Of a stretch of 7,931 bases of DNA, positions 1 through 6,704 are shown in pieces; the first letter of the stretch is position 1, and each line of letters opens with the position of its first letter. Location: positions 1-7,931 of the forward strand of contig QMTJ01000045.1 in the NCBI GenBank assembly GCA_003651045.1, read 5' to 3'. The DNA is from Thermoplasmata archaeon. GTDB lineage: Archaea > Thermoplasmatota > E2 > DHVEG-1. Position numbers and translations under genes: made by a program. Below the pieces are notes generated by a model. That model ran no database searches. It was given only the letters and a program-made list of their open reading frames with translations, and had not been told where the DNA came from.

Positions 1-2
1 GT

Positions 3-638
3 TGGAGTGATTATGGAGTATACAAAGTTAGGGTTAAATACCGAAGTGTTTACATGGTGGAGAGCCCCTGGTCTGATCCATTGACTGTGAATATTACTCT
101 TCCTTCTGATTTAGATGGCGACGGTTGGATTAACGAAGTTGAAATCGCTTACGGTAAAAACCCTAATGATCCTAATGAGTATCCCTTGGATACAGATAAT
201 GATGGTACTCCTGATAATGATTCAATAGACGGCCGGTATACCGGTGACGTTGATGATGATGGAGATGGATTAACTGATTCTATTGAGGAATCAATAGGGT
301 CTAACCCTAAAGATAACAGTGATGTTGAAACTGTTTTTGTTGAAAACACAATTTTTTACATTGTAGATACAGATAATGATAATCAGTGGAATATTTTATA
401 TAACCCTGGAACTGGTTTAAAAACAAAAATCACTAATCAAAATGGTGTATTTTATCTTGACATAAATGGTGATGGTAACTATGATTATACTTATAATAAT
501 GGGTTATTTGTTTATCGACCGTTTCCATGGTTACAGGTTATTCTAACAGCAGCTGGTATAATTCTGATTATCATTGCCATCTTGTTTAAAACAGGTATTA
601 TTTATCTTTATGAAGAAGAGTACATTGTAGAAGAATAA
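3..638 (+). CDS. Cell-surface protein with Ca-binding Asp-rich repeats and C-terminal membrane anchor (5' partial)
   Basis: The frame is open to the left edge (first full codon at 3), so the start lies outside the window; the ATG at 54 is internal. The 211 visible residues begin with the end of a fibronectin-III/Ig-like strand pattern (SPWSDPLTVNI). Then come Asp-rich loops of the TSP3/dockerin/EF-hand type: DLDGDGWINEVE (nt 108-143), DTDNDGTPDND (189-221) and DVDDDGDGLTDSIEE (246-290). Two related units follow, DTDNDNQWN (366-392) and DINGDGNYDY (459-488), each followed by a Tyr/Asn-rich stretch. A single hydrophobic helix (about nt 528-593) and a short acidic tail ending EEEYIVEE close the protein. 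Such DxDxDG loops normally bind calcium and stiffen extracellular stalks. I infer an exported protein held in the cytoplasmic membrane by its C-terminus. The ligand and N-terminal domains are not visible. It appears to be a separate unit from kae1, since a T-run and a promoter lie between them. Confidence 0.85.
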   Translation, partial: WSDYGVYKVRVKYRSVYMVESPWSDPLTVNITLPSDLDGDGWINEVEIAYGKNPNDPNEYPLDTDNDGTPDNDSIDGRYTGDVDDDGDGLTDSIEESIGSNPKDNSDVETVFVENTIFYIVDTDNDNQWNILYNPGTGLKTKITNQNGVFYLDINGDGNYDYTYNNGLFVYRPFPWLQVILTAAGIILIIIAILFKTGIIYLYEEEYIVEE

Positions 639-655
639 AAAAATATTCTTTTTTT
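637..655 (+). terminator. T-run terminator after the surface protein gene
   Basis: Seven A's (637-643) and seven T's (649-655) are separated by five bases, starting inside the stop codon of the surface protein gene. Archaeal RNA polymerase stops at T-runs of this length, with or without a hairpin, so this probably ends the upstream transcript just before the kae1 promoter. Confidence 0.5.
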
Positions 656-659
656 GACC

Positions 660-675
660 AAATCTATTTTATATC
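660..675 (+). promoter_or_regulatory. TATA-box promoter of the kae1-bud32-HAM1 operon
   Basis: TTTTATAT (667-674), preceded by A-rich BRE-like bases, is centred about 31 bases before the ATG at 702. Archaeal TATA boxes normally sit about 26-27 bases upstream of the transcription start, which puts the start near 697. The mRNA would then be leaderless or almost so, in agreement with the lack of a Shine-Dalgarno sequence before 702. Confidence 0.55.
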
Positions 676-701
676 ACCCCTGGTTTACAAGTTTTTTGTT
701 C

Positions 702-1697
702 ATGATATGTCTTGGAGTTGAGGGTACAGCACATACTATCGGTGTTGGTATAGTAAAGGATTCCTCTGATAAATGCAGAGTTTTATCTAATGTTATGAAG
801 ATTTATCAGCCGGAGCATGGTGGTATTCATCCACGTGAAGCTGCGAATCATCATGCTTTGTATGTTGCTGATTTGATTAAAGAAGCTATTGAAAAAGCAG
901 GGGTTAATTCCTCCGATATAGATCTTGTATCGTTTTCACAAGGACCTGGTCTCGGGCCTTGTCTCCGTACAGCTGCTACTGCTGCTCGGGCTTTAGCTCT
1001 CACGCTTAATAAACCAATACTGGGTGTGAATCATTGTGTCGCTCATCTTGAAGTAGGTCGTGGAACAATTGAGGATTGTAACGATCCGGTTTTGTTGTAT
1101 ACTTCAGGTGCTAATACACAGGTTATAGCATTTGCTGAAGGGCGTTACCGGGTTTTTGGTGAAACACTTGATATAGGTATTGGTAACTGTCTTGATAAGT
1201 TTGGTAGAACCGTGGGGATTGATTTCCCTTGTGGTCCGAAAATAGAAAAACTAGCGATGAAAGGTGAAAAATATTTAGCGTTGCCTTATACTATCAAAGG
1301 TATGGATGTTGCTTTTTCTGGTCTTTTAACTATGGCGGAGCAGTACTATAGAAAAGGTGAAAAAATTGAGGATATATGTTTTTCTATGCAGGAGACAGCA
1401 TTTGCAGCTCTCACAGAGGTTACTGAACGTGCTATGGCTCATACTGAGAAAAACGAGGTTTTATTAGGTGGTGGCGTAGCAGCTAATAAGAGACTTAGAA
1501 ACATGGTACGGATCATGGCGGAGGAACGCGATGCATCTTTTTTTGTTCCATCAAAGGATTTATGTATTGATAATGGTGCGATGATAGCATGGCTTGGTGT
1601 TTTGATGTATAAAAGTGGTATACGTATGAAAATTGAGGAAACTTTTATTGATCAACGTTTTAGGACAGATATGGTGGATGTGACTTGGCGTGAGTAA
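702..1697 (+). CDS. kae1: KEOPS subunit Kae1, tRNA N6-adenosine threonylcarbamoyltransferase
   Basis: Kae1/TsaD/Qri7 family, 331 residues, normal length for archaeal Kae1. It transfers threonylcarbamoyl from TC-AMP to A37 of ANN-decoding tRNAs as the catalytic subunit of the cytoplasmic KEOPS complex. Visible motifs in order: ASKHA start MICLGVEGTAHT (1-12), GGIHPREAANHH (40-51), SQGPGLGPCLR (79-89), metal-site NHCVAHLE with His111 and His115, SGANTQ (135-140), GETLDIGIGNCLDKFGR (153-169), AFSGLLT (204-210), GGGVAANKRLR (256-266) and the third metal ligand Asp290 in IDNGAMIAW. No key residue is missing. A TTG at 654 would add 16 residues, but family proteins begin at M-x-CLGIEGTAH and the TATA box overlaps that extension, so I choose ATG 702. 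The gene overlaps bud32 by 8 bases. In many euryarchaea the two are one fused polypeptide; here they are separate. Cgi121 and Pcc1 are not in the window. Confidence 0.96.
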   Translation: MICLGVEGTAHTIGVGIVKDSSDKCRVLSNVMKIYQPEHGGIHPREAANHHALYVADLIKEAIEKAGVNSSDIDLVSFSQGPGLGPCLRTAATAARALALTLNKPILGVNHCVAHLEVGRGTIEDCNDPVLLYTSGANTQVIAFAEGRYRVFGETLDIGIGNCLDKFGRTVGIDFPCGPKIEKLAMKGEKYLALPYTIKGMDVAFSGLLTMAEQYYRKGEKIEDICFSMQETAFAALTEVTERAMAHTEKNEVLLGGGVAANKRLRNMVRIMAEERDASFFVPSKDLCIDNGAMIAWLGVLMYKSGIRMKIEETFIDQRFRTDMVDVTWRE

Positions 1698-2316
1698 AAA
1701 ACATATTTTATATCAGGGCGCTGAAGCGGAGATATGTTTATCAGAGTACATGGGTTTTAAAGTGGTTAAAAAGAGGAGGTTAAAAAAGACTTATAGACTT
1801 AGGTATATTGATAGTTACCTTATTTCTTCTAGGACAAAAGAAGAAGCTAAGCTTATGATAGATGCTCGTAGATCTGGTGTGTCTGTCCCAGTTATATATG
1901 ATGTTGACCTGAGAGATGGTGTGATTACTATGGAGTACATAGATGGTAAGAGAGTTAAGGATATTTTGAACAGTCTCAGTGAAAAAGAAAGAAAAACCCT
2001 CTGCAGAGAGATTGGTGTGAATATTGCAAGGCTTCATAATAATGATATAATACATGGTGATATTACTACTTCAAACATGATACTGATGGATGATAGGGTA
2101 CATTTTATTGATTTTGGACTGGGGGAAAAAAACCATGAGATTGAAGCTAAAGGCGTTGATTTACATGTTTTGATGGAGGCGATAGAGTCAACGCATTCTA
2201 AATATTCAGATTGTTTTGAATATGTTTTAGAGGGGTATAAAAAGGAGTTAGAGGGTGATGCTGATTTGGTGGTTAAAAAAATTAAGGAGATTGTGAAAAG
2301 AGGACGATATAGATGA
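1690..2316 (+). CDS. bud32: KEOPS subunit Bud32, small atypical kinase/ATPase (PRPK family)
   Basis: Bud32 proteins are minimal RIO-like kinases that bind Kae1 and act mainly as an ATPase needed for t6A formation. This one has 208 residues, the usual size. Visible: short nucleotide loop QGAEAEI (9-15), the ATP-anchoring lysine in VVKKRR (about Lys27), the family signature YR...D..L...RTKEEAKL (35-55), VPVIYDVD (66-73), the hinge MEYIDG (81-86), catalytic loop HGDITTSNM with Asp124 and Asn129, and metal-binding DFG (141-143). The C-terminus is basic (KKIKEIVKRGRYR), as in Kae1 partners. Start: GTG at 1690 overlaps the kae1 stop; the next in-frame ATG is residue 21, beyond the nucleotide loop, so it is excluded. 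A weak GGTGG lies about 12 bases upstream, so translational coupling with kae1 is likely. The stop overlaps the next start as ATGA. Confidence 0.95.
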   Translation: MSKKHILYQGAEAEICLSEYMGFKVVKKRRLKKTYRLRYIDSYLISSRTKEEAKLMIDARRSGVSVPVIYDVDLRDGVITMEYIDGKRVKDILNSLSEKERKTLCREIGVNIARLHNNDIIHGDITTSNMILMDDRVHFIDFGLGEKNHEIEAKGVDLHVLMEAIESTHSKYSDCFEYVLEGYKKELEGDADLVVKKIKEIVKRGRYR

Positions 2317-2879
2317 AAACATTGTATTTTATCACTAGTAACAAGGGTAAAGTAGTTGAGGTTAAAAACAAGTTTTCAAACCTGGGTATAAATATAGTTC
2401 AAAAAAACCTGGGTTACCCTGAGATTCAAGCTGCAGAATTAGAAAAAGTTGCATTTTTTGGAGCTGAACATGTACAGAAAAAATTCAATCATCTTTTTAT
2501 TTTAGAAGACGCTGGGCTTTTTATCTCTGCTCTTAATGGTTTCCCGGGTGTATATTCTTCTTATGTTTTCCATACAATAGGTTGTAAAGGTATTCTCAGG
2601 CTTATGAGTGATTTCGGAGATGATAATAGTAGAAGAGCAGTTTTCCGTTCAGTTTTTGCCTATGTAGAACCAGATAAAAAACCATTGCTTTTCCAAGGTG
2701 AATGCTATGGTAGAATTGCCTTGGAGGAAAGAGGAGGTCATGGTTTCGGTTACGATCCTATTTTTATCCCAGATGGTGAAACACGGACTTTCGCTGAAAT
2801 GGGTACAAGTGAGAAAAACAAGTTTTCACATAGAGGTAAATCTTTGGAGAAATTAATTGATTTTTTTAAAAAACAATGA
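2313..2879 (+). CDS. XTP/dITP pyrophosphatase, HAM1/RdgB family
   Basis: House-cleaning enzyme that hydrolyses XTP, ITP and dITP to the monophosphate and pyrophosphate, keeping deaminated purines out of DNA and RNA. Its 188 residues match the family (about 185-200). Visible: N-terminal triphosphate-binding ITSNKGKVVEV (7-17), YPEIQAAELEKVA (35-47), the catalytic acid pair Glu65-Asp66 in LEDAGLF, FPGVYSSYV (77-85), base-recognition GFGYDPIFIP (144-153), TFAEM (159-163) and the closing SHRGKS (172-177). Many homologues have EDSGL where this has EDAGL; I regard this as a normal variant. ATG at 2313 overlaps the bud32 stop (ATGA), with AGAGGA about 10 bases upstream. Adjacency of this enzyme to kae1/bud32 is seen in other archaea. 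The reason is unknown, although all three act on nucleotides or RNA quality. A T7 run lies in the last codons (2861-2867). Confidence 0.94.
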   Translation: MKTLYFITSNKGKVVEVKNKFSNLGINIVQKNLGYPEIQAAELEKVAFFGAEHVQKKFNHLFILEDAGLFISALNGFPGVYSSYVFHTIGCKGILRLMSDFGDDNSRRAVFRSVFAYVEPDKKPLLFQGECYGRIALEERGGHGFGYDPIFIPDGETRTFAEMGTSEKNKFSHRGKSLEKLIDFFKKQ

Positions 2880-2906
2880 TAAATATAGTAAATAGAAAAT
2901 TTTAAA

Positions 2907-2918
2907 AGCATATAAATA
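2907..2918 (+). promoter_or_regulatory. TATA-box promoter for the two-helix membrane protein
   Basis: TATAAATA (2911-2918) preceded by an A-rich BRE-like AAAAGCA. Its centre is about 28 bases before the ATG at 2943, so transcription should begin at or within a few bases of that ATG. There is no Shine-Dalgarno sequence, consistent with a leaderless mRNA. This makes the gene independent of the operon upstream. Confidence 0.65.
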
Positions 2919-2942
2919 TGATACATAATATTAGAGTTACAT

Positions 2943-3470
2943 ATGGCAGATGTTGAAACAAAAGATAAATTATATGCTTTTGAAGAAAAACTTAGGAGAA
3001 GATATTCTTTACTTTCTAAGTTGTTTATTCTGTTAACGGTTTTACTAGTTTCATGGGTTGTTATAGTAATATTCTCCGTGTACATTTTACGTTATGGTTA
3101 TAACTGGGCTTTACTTCCTTTGAATGATTGGATACTCCTTGTTTCCATACTATTTCTGATTTTCATTGTTTTAGAATTAATTTTTTATTTTCATTATTCC
3201 TCTGTTAAAAACAAAATAGTTGAACTGGAGAAACCTAAACCTGAGTTTATCAATGGTAAACGTGTTCATGTGTATACTTACCCTGAGGGGGTAGAGGGTG
3301 GAATTTTCAGTAAAACCTATGTTGGTATAGATGAGCATAATGTTTTACGTTTACGTACATTGATGGTTCCACCAGATGAACTCTGGAGTCAAAAAACTAG
3401 CGGGCAGAATACGCAGGATATAGAACCATCTCAAGGGCAGAGTTCAAAAGAAGAGGAAGAGAAAAAATAA
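2943..3470 (+). CDS. Two-helix membrane protein of unknown function
   Basis: I do not recognise a family. The 175 residues show a charged N-terminus (to KLRRR, residue 20), a first membrane helix at about 27-49, a short loop YGYNWALLPLND, a second helix at about 63-84, and a C-terminal cytosolic part of about 90 residues. The basic residues before helix 1 (KLRRR) and after helix 2 (KNK) suggest that both ends face the cytoplasm. The soluble part has a compact-looking segment (about 103-147: NGKRVHVYTYPEGVEGG...DEHNVLRLRTLMVPPDELW) and then a low-complexity Gln/Ser/Glu tail ending SSKEEEEKK that is probably disordered. The ATG at 2943 is supported by a well-placed TATA box. The gene ends in a terminator shared with top6A. 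Codon use resembles its neighbours, with no sign of recent transfer. Confidence 0.8.
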   Translation: MADVETKDKLYAFEEKLRRRYSLLSKLFILLTVLLVSWVVIVIFSVYILRYGYNWALLPLNDWILLVSILFLIFIVLELIFYFHYSSVKNKIVELEKPKPEFINGKRVHVYTYPEGVEGGIFSKTYVGIDEHNVLRLRTLMVPPDELWSQKTSGQNTQDIEPSQGQSSKEEEEKK

Positions 3471-3511
3471 AAAAAACCCTCTCTCTTGCTCTCAGGTTTT
3501 TTTATTTTTTT
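3462..3511. terminator. Bidirectional terminator between convergent genes
   Basis: An almost perfect inverted repeat: the left arm 3462-3478 (A6 T A8 CC) faces the right arm 3495-3511 (GG T7 A T7), with one base displaced. The loop is pyrimidine-rich (CTCTCTCTTGCTCTC). Each strand gets a GG stem base followed by interrupted T-runs, suitable for archaeal termination. The TAA stops of both convergent genes lie inside the arms (3468-3470 plus strand, 3502-3504 minus strand). Confidence 0.75.
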
Positions 3512-4602
3512 AATATACCCATCTCTGTGAGTTTCTCAGGTAGATAAGTATCTGTTACATAGTCGAGACCATATTTCGCTAGAGCCTGTTGTTCAGATTT
3601 TTTCCCTATTTTCAACTGTAGTTTGATTTCTCCTTTCCAAAATGAATCCTGGAAACGTGGATCGGTGAGTTCACTTTTAAGAGCGTTTATATCCTCTTTT
3701 GTAAGGTTATCTGTTGGTAGATCATAGTTTTCAATATCTGAGGGTGTAACGCCTAAAAACTGTGAAGAAGGCGTAGCGAGGTATTCAGATATATGCGCTG
3801 TTTTGATAGCGCCATATGCTATACTTGCGAAGATCCTGTAACTCCATGGGTCGCAATCTGTGAAAACAACGATGGGGATATTAAGCTCGGTGTTTAGTCT
3901 TTTTATAAAACGTCTTGTAGACCTAGCAGGTTGTCCTTTTAGATGAACTAGTATCGCCCGATGGGTGGTATCGAAACCATTTTCAACTAATCGGTCGAAC
4001 ATACCACCGGTTTCAATCGCTATAGCGAAATCAGCATCGACACTTTTAAAAGTTATTTTTTCAGGTTCAACATTGTACGGGATTGAGTAACCTGCGTCTC
4101 CTACGTCATCCTGACAATGTATTTTTTTCTTGGTATTATTACGTGTGACTTCCTCGATTGTTAAATTACCTATAACCCGAGCGCCGTCTTCCTCAGGTCT
4201 TAGTTTGAAATCCTCTCTCATGCATTTTGTAATAACCTCGAGATCCTCCGCTAGGAGATTAGATTCTTGTTGAGAATGAAACTTAGCGAGATCCCATCCC
4301 TCAGATATATAGTACATTTCTCTCAGTGTCGAGGATTTATTCACTCTTATCATTTCCTTGATGAAATCAGCCATGTACATAGTCCGAAGAAGCATATATG
4401 CTCCATCAAGCGATTTGGCGTTCCTCTGTGTCGTGTTATTACCATATTTCCAAACGTTTAGTTTTTCATCAAACCTTATATTAGCTTTTGTACGAGTCGG
4501 TAGATCAATAGATGGTACCTCTGTTTTTAAAAAATCATTATAGATTTTTAACGCTATCATATCAATTTTACTAATCACGTCAGAGTAATCTTTTTTAACC
4601 AT
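3502..4602 (-). CDS. top6A: DNA topoisomerase VI subunit A (Spo11 homologue)
   Basis: DNA-cleaving subunit of type IIB topoisomerase VI; with Top6B it forms an A2B2 enzyme that makes a transient double-strand break with 2-base overhangs, relaxing and decatenating DNA. With ATG at 4602 it has 366 residues, the family norm. Visible: N-terminal helix and IDLPTRTKANI (32-42), winged-helix (5Y-CAP) domain with catalytic Tyr98 in TLREMYYISEG, and a Toprim domain with Glu197 in AIETGGM and the acidic pair Asp249/Asp251 in VFTDCDPWSYRI. Conserved GAIKTAHISEYLATP (264-278) and FLGVTPSDIENYDLP (282-296) follow. The frame is open to a TTG at 4638, but that start would overlap top6B, has no Shine-Dalgarno, and adds 12 residues the family lacks. 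ATG 4602 lies 7 bases after the top6B stop with a G-rich SD upstream, indicating coupled translation. Confidence 0.96.
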   Translation of the reverse strand: MVKKDYSDVISKIDMIALKIYNDFLKTEVPSIDLPTRTKANIRFDEKLNVWKYGNNTTQRNAKSLDGAYMLLRTMYMADFIKEMIRVNKSSTLREMYYISEGWDLAKFHSQQESNLLAEDLEVITKCMREDFKLRPEEDGARVIGNLTIEEVTRNNTKKKIHCQDDVGDAGYSIPYNVEPEKITFKSVDADFAIAIETGGMFDRLVENGFDTTHRAILVHLKGQPARSTRRFIKRLNTELNIPIVVFTDCDPWSYRIFASIAYGAIKTAHISEYLATPSSQFLGVTPSDIENYDLPTDNLTKEDINALKSELTDPRFQDSFWKGEIKLQLKIGKKSEQQALAKYGLDYVTDTYLPEKLTEMGILKK

Positions 4603-4609
4603 ATTTTTC

Positions 4610-6544
4610 TTAGTCCCCCTCCCATTTATCAGCACCAATCACATATGCAGGGTTTATGTTTTCAACATACAACTCGTTTTCATCAAAATCACCTTTTTCA
4701 AGACCTGCTAATTCAAAATACACGTCAACCTTGCTAGCTGAGGGTATGGTGTCGAGATTCCATTTTATGAAACGATCTGTAACTTTAGACGGCTTAGGAG
4801 TTACCGTTCCAACTATTGCGTCTTCTGGTATAAGAGCATAAAGGTTGAACTTCTGCGGAGTCTGTTTATAGTTCACCACTAGTATTCTACTCTTTGTAAT
4901 AGTTCCTCCTTTTTTCTCCATAGATTCTGTTTCACCAGTGAGCGTCGTTTGAACCATTGGTCTAGGTACTTCTTCGTATTCAACAGCATCCTCAATCCAT
5001 ACTACATCCATGATCTTGGTAATAATTGGATCAAGAACTGGTACAGGTTTATTCAGCATATGAGCTGATTTTTTCGCTATCTCCGGTAGAATCCTTGTTA
5101 TAAGATCAAATTTTTCACGTGTTTTAGCACGACGTACTTTTTTATGTATATGTTGTTGTACTTTACGAGCGCATTCACGGAAAGCAAGTTTAATTTCATT
5201 CTCTATCTCAGGTACATCCGCTATTGCTTCTTTACTCTCAGATGTAAAAGGAATCAAAGTAGAAGACACATGTGCTAAAAAAATAGCTGGACCCGTTGGT
5301 ATACCTTTACCGGATGGTTGATTAAGACCATAACGCCTCCAGTCAATAGATGAAATAGCAGATGTTATAACGCAACCACCTTGCTGATATAATAAGGGTA
5401 CACGATTCGCGAAACGCAATAGTTTAACAGGTTCATCCTTCGGTAGTTTACCACCATAAACCAATCCAACTTCAACTTGGAAAGGATTACCTGAGTAAAC
5501 AGAAGCCGGCCGAGATGCTGTTACTATAAACTCTGGTGATATCTCCTGCGTCTCATGTTTAAGACTACGTTTAATAAGTGTTTCGCCGATAGGTGATAAA
5601 CAATCCGTAGATGGCGCCATGATTTTTACTTTTTTAAAAGCCTTATGTAACGCGAGAAATTGGTCACGTGTCATTGTCTTCGGGTTCAGATTTTTTTCAA
5701 GACCAGCTTTTTCAATAACCGCGTTTGTTGTTCTATCACCCATACTGCTAAACTCTGTTTTAAGAAAACTATTAAGCTGCCTAGCCTTGGTATGTTTAGC
5801 CATTTTAATAAGAGTCCCAAGTTCTACACCATATGGATGAGGTTTGATCTCAGATGGTTTACGTGGTAACGTTTCACATATTCTCTCAAAAACATGCTCA
5901 GTACCATCAGGTTCTCTATAAATTATCTGAGCATGAGGATTAACTATAGACGTACTTTGTAGGTAATCATAAACAAAACGTTTACCACGTTTAAAATCAC
6001 CAAGGATTGATACCTCTATACGGGTACCAGTTGGTTTATCCCAATGAATAGTATCTTCATTTAAAACCTCAGCACGGTTTTTATTTGTATCAATAGCTAT
6101 CTCATTCATAATAGCTGGGCGATCTGGTTTAATCTTTGAAATAATCCTAGCATGCTTACCCGTGGTGAGCTGACCATAAAGAACAACCGCAGAAATACCA
6201 ATACCCTGTTGCCCTCTACTCTGCCTGATAGCATGAAAACGAGAACCATACAAAAGACGACCAAAAATATGTGGAATCTGTTTTTTAACAACACCAGGAC
6301 CATTATCTTCGATAATCAACTTACACTCGCTATCTTCACCATTCTGTATTTCAACATAAATATCTGGTAGGATATTCGCTTCTTCACATGCATCAAGAGA
6401 GTTATCAACACCTTCTTTAACACTTGTAACAAGTGCCCTTGTTTGATTCCCGAAACCAAGGATATGTTTATTACGTTCAAAAAACTCTGCAACAGAGATC
6501 TCCTTTTGTTTTTTAGCTAATTCAAGAGCTGTTACCGTTGCCAA
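4610..6544 (-). CDS. top6B: DNA topoisomerase VI subunit B (GHKL ATPase)
   Basis: ATPase subunit of topoisomerase VI; ATP binding dimerises it and drives strand passage through the Top6A gate. It has 644 residues. GHKL fold: N-box KEGVDNSLDA (43-52, Glu44 and Asn48), G1 box EDNGPGV (79-85), and lid SRGQQGIGIS (109-118). The H2TH domain is at about 240-320 (KHTKARQLNSFLKTEFSSMG and CLSPIGE). The transducer domain follows, with switch Lys438 in PFTSESKEA and a long Arg/Lys-rich helix (455-485). Residues about 548-635 form an extra beta-sandwich domain, known from the longer euryarchaeal Top6B (Methanosarcina type) but absent from the shorter crenarchaeal enzyme. Start: the TTG at 6544 is chosen because GGAGGG lies 9 bases upstream and no in-frame ATG or GTG occurs before the upstream stop near 6587. 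The TTG gives MATVTALELAKKQKEIS, a normal Top6B start. An out-of-frame ATG at 6549 opens a five-codon ORF over this site. Confidence 0.96.
   Translation of the reverse strand: MATVTALELAKKQKEISVAEFFERNKHILGFGNQTRALVTSVKEGVDNSLDACEEANILPDIYVEIQNGEDSECKLIIEDNGPGVVKKQIPHIFGRLLYGSRFHAIRQSRGQQGIGISAVVLYGQLTTGKHARIISKIKPDRPAIMNEIAIDTNKNRAEVLNEDTIHWDKPTGTRIEVSILGDFKRGKRFVYDYLQSTSIVNPHAQIIYREPDGTEHVFERICETLPRKPSEIKPHPYGVELGTLIKMAKHTKARQLNSFLKTEFSSMGDRTTNAVIEKAGLEKNLNPKTMTRDQFLALHKAFKKVKIMAPSTDCLSPIGETLIKRSLKHETQEISPEFIVTASRPASVYSGNPFQVEVGLVYGGKLPKDEPVKLLRFANRVPLLYQQGGCVITSAISSIDWRRYGLNQPSGKGIPTGPAIFLAHVSSTLIPFTSESKEAIADVPEIENEIKLAFRECARKVQQHIHKKVRRAKTREKFDLITRILPEIAKKSAHMLNKPVPVLDPIITKIMDVVWIEDAVEYEEVPRPMVQTTLTGETESMEKKGGTITKSRILVVNYKQTPQKFNLYALIPEDAIVGTVTPKPSKVTDRFIKWNLDTIPSASKVDVYFELAGLEKGDFDENELYVENINPAYVIGADKWEGD
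4615..4623 (-). promoter_or_regulatory. Shine-Dalgarno site of top6A inside the end of top6B
   Basis: On the minus strand GGGAGGGGG occupies the last top6B codons (Trp-Glu-Gly-Asp), 12 bases before the ATG at 4602. It supports ATG 4602 over the upstream TTG and GTG starts and suggests translational coupling, which would keep the two subunits equimolar. The spacing is somewhat long. Confidence 0.6.
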
Positions 6545-6553
6545 AACATTTTT

Positions 6554-6559
6554 CCCTCC
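6554..6559 (-). promoter_or_regulatory. Shine-Dalgarno site deciding the TTG start of top6B
   Basis: GGAGGG on the minus strand lies 9 bases before the TTG at 6544, a good spacing, and only 4 bases before the out-of-frame ATG at 6549. The spacing and the family N-terminus both favour TTG. Confidence 0.7.
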
Positions 6560-6568
6560 TTCATAATT

Positions 6569-6584
6569 TAAAGGAACCCCTTTA
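6569..6584 (-). promoter_or_regulatory. Small hairpin in the top6BA leader
   Basis: On the minus strand TAAAGG-GGTT-CCTTTA forms a perfect 6-bp stem with a four-base loop, 9 bases upstream of the top6B Shine-Dalgarno. It is too short and has no T-run suitable for a terminator. It could affect ribosome access, or it could be chance in AT-rich DNA. Confidence 0.3.
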
Positions 6585-6617
6585 GTTTATGCACCCAGGA
6601 ACTGTAATACATATGTT

Positions 6618-6645
6618 AATTATAAAATTATTCATTTAAAACCAA
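6618..6645 (-). promoter_or_regulatory. Candidate promoter of top6BA
   Basis: Two TATA-like boxes read on the minus strand: TTTTAAAT (about 6635-6642) and TTTTATAA (about 6620-6627). Either would start transcription near 6595-6612 and give a leader of roughly 50-70 bases carrying the hairpin and the Shine-Dalgarno. I cannot choose between them. A 6-bp inverted repeat CCCAGG/CCTGGG (6594-6599 and 6648-6653) flanks the pair. Confidence 0.35.
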
Positions 6646-6669
6646 TACCTGGGGGTAACTGAAACTACT

Positions 6670-6693
6670 AAAAAAAGAATAAAAAAACAAAAA
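6670..6693 (-). terminator. T-rich terminator after the small minus-strand ORF
   Basis: Reading the minus strand, T5, T7 and T6 runs follow directly after the TAA that ends at 6694. Archaeal termination needs little more than such runs. Their position right behind the 6839-6705 ORF, and before the top6B promoter, supports a short independent transcription unit here. Confidence 0.55.
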
Positions 6694-6704
6694 TTAATCC
6701 CCTT

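Noticed and set aside
654..701. TTG-initiated 16-residue N-terminal extension of Kae1
   Set aside because: Family proteins start at M-x-CLGIEGTAH; the extension overlaps the TATA box, begins inside a T-run and has no SD.
2750..3085. Minus-strand ORF antisense to the HAM1 gene end and membrane-protein start
   Set aside because: It crosses two well-supported genes and a promoter, and its translation shows no family motif.
4603..4638. TTG/GTG-initiated extension of Top6A overlapping top6B
   Set aside because: No SD upstream; ATG 4602 gives the family length and has a G-rich SD.
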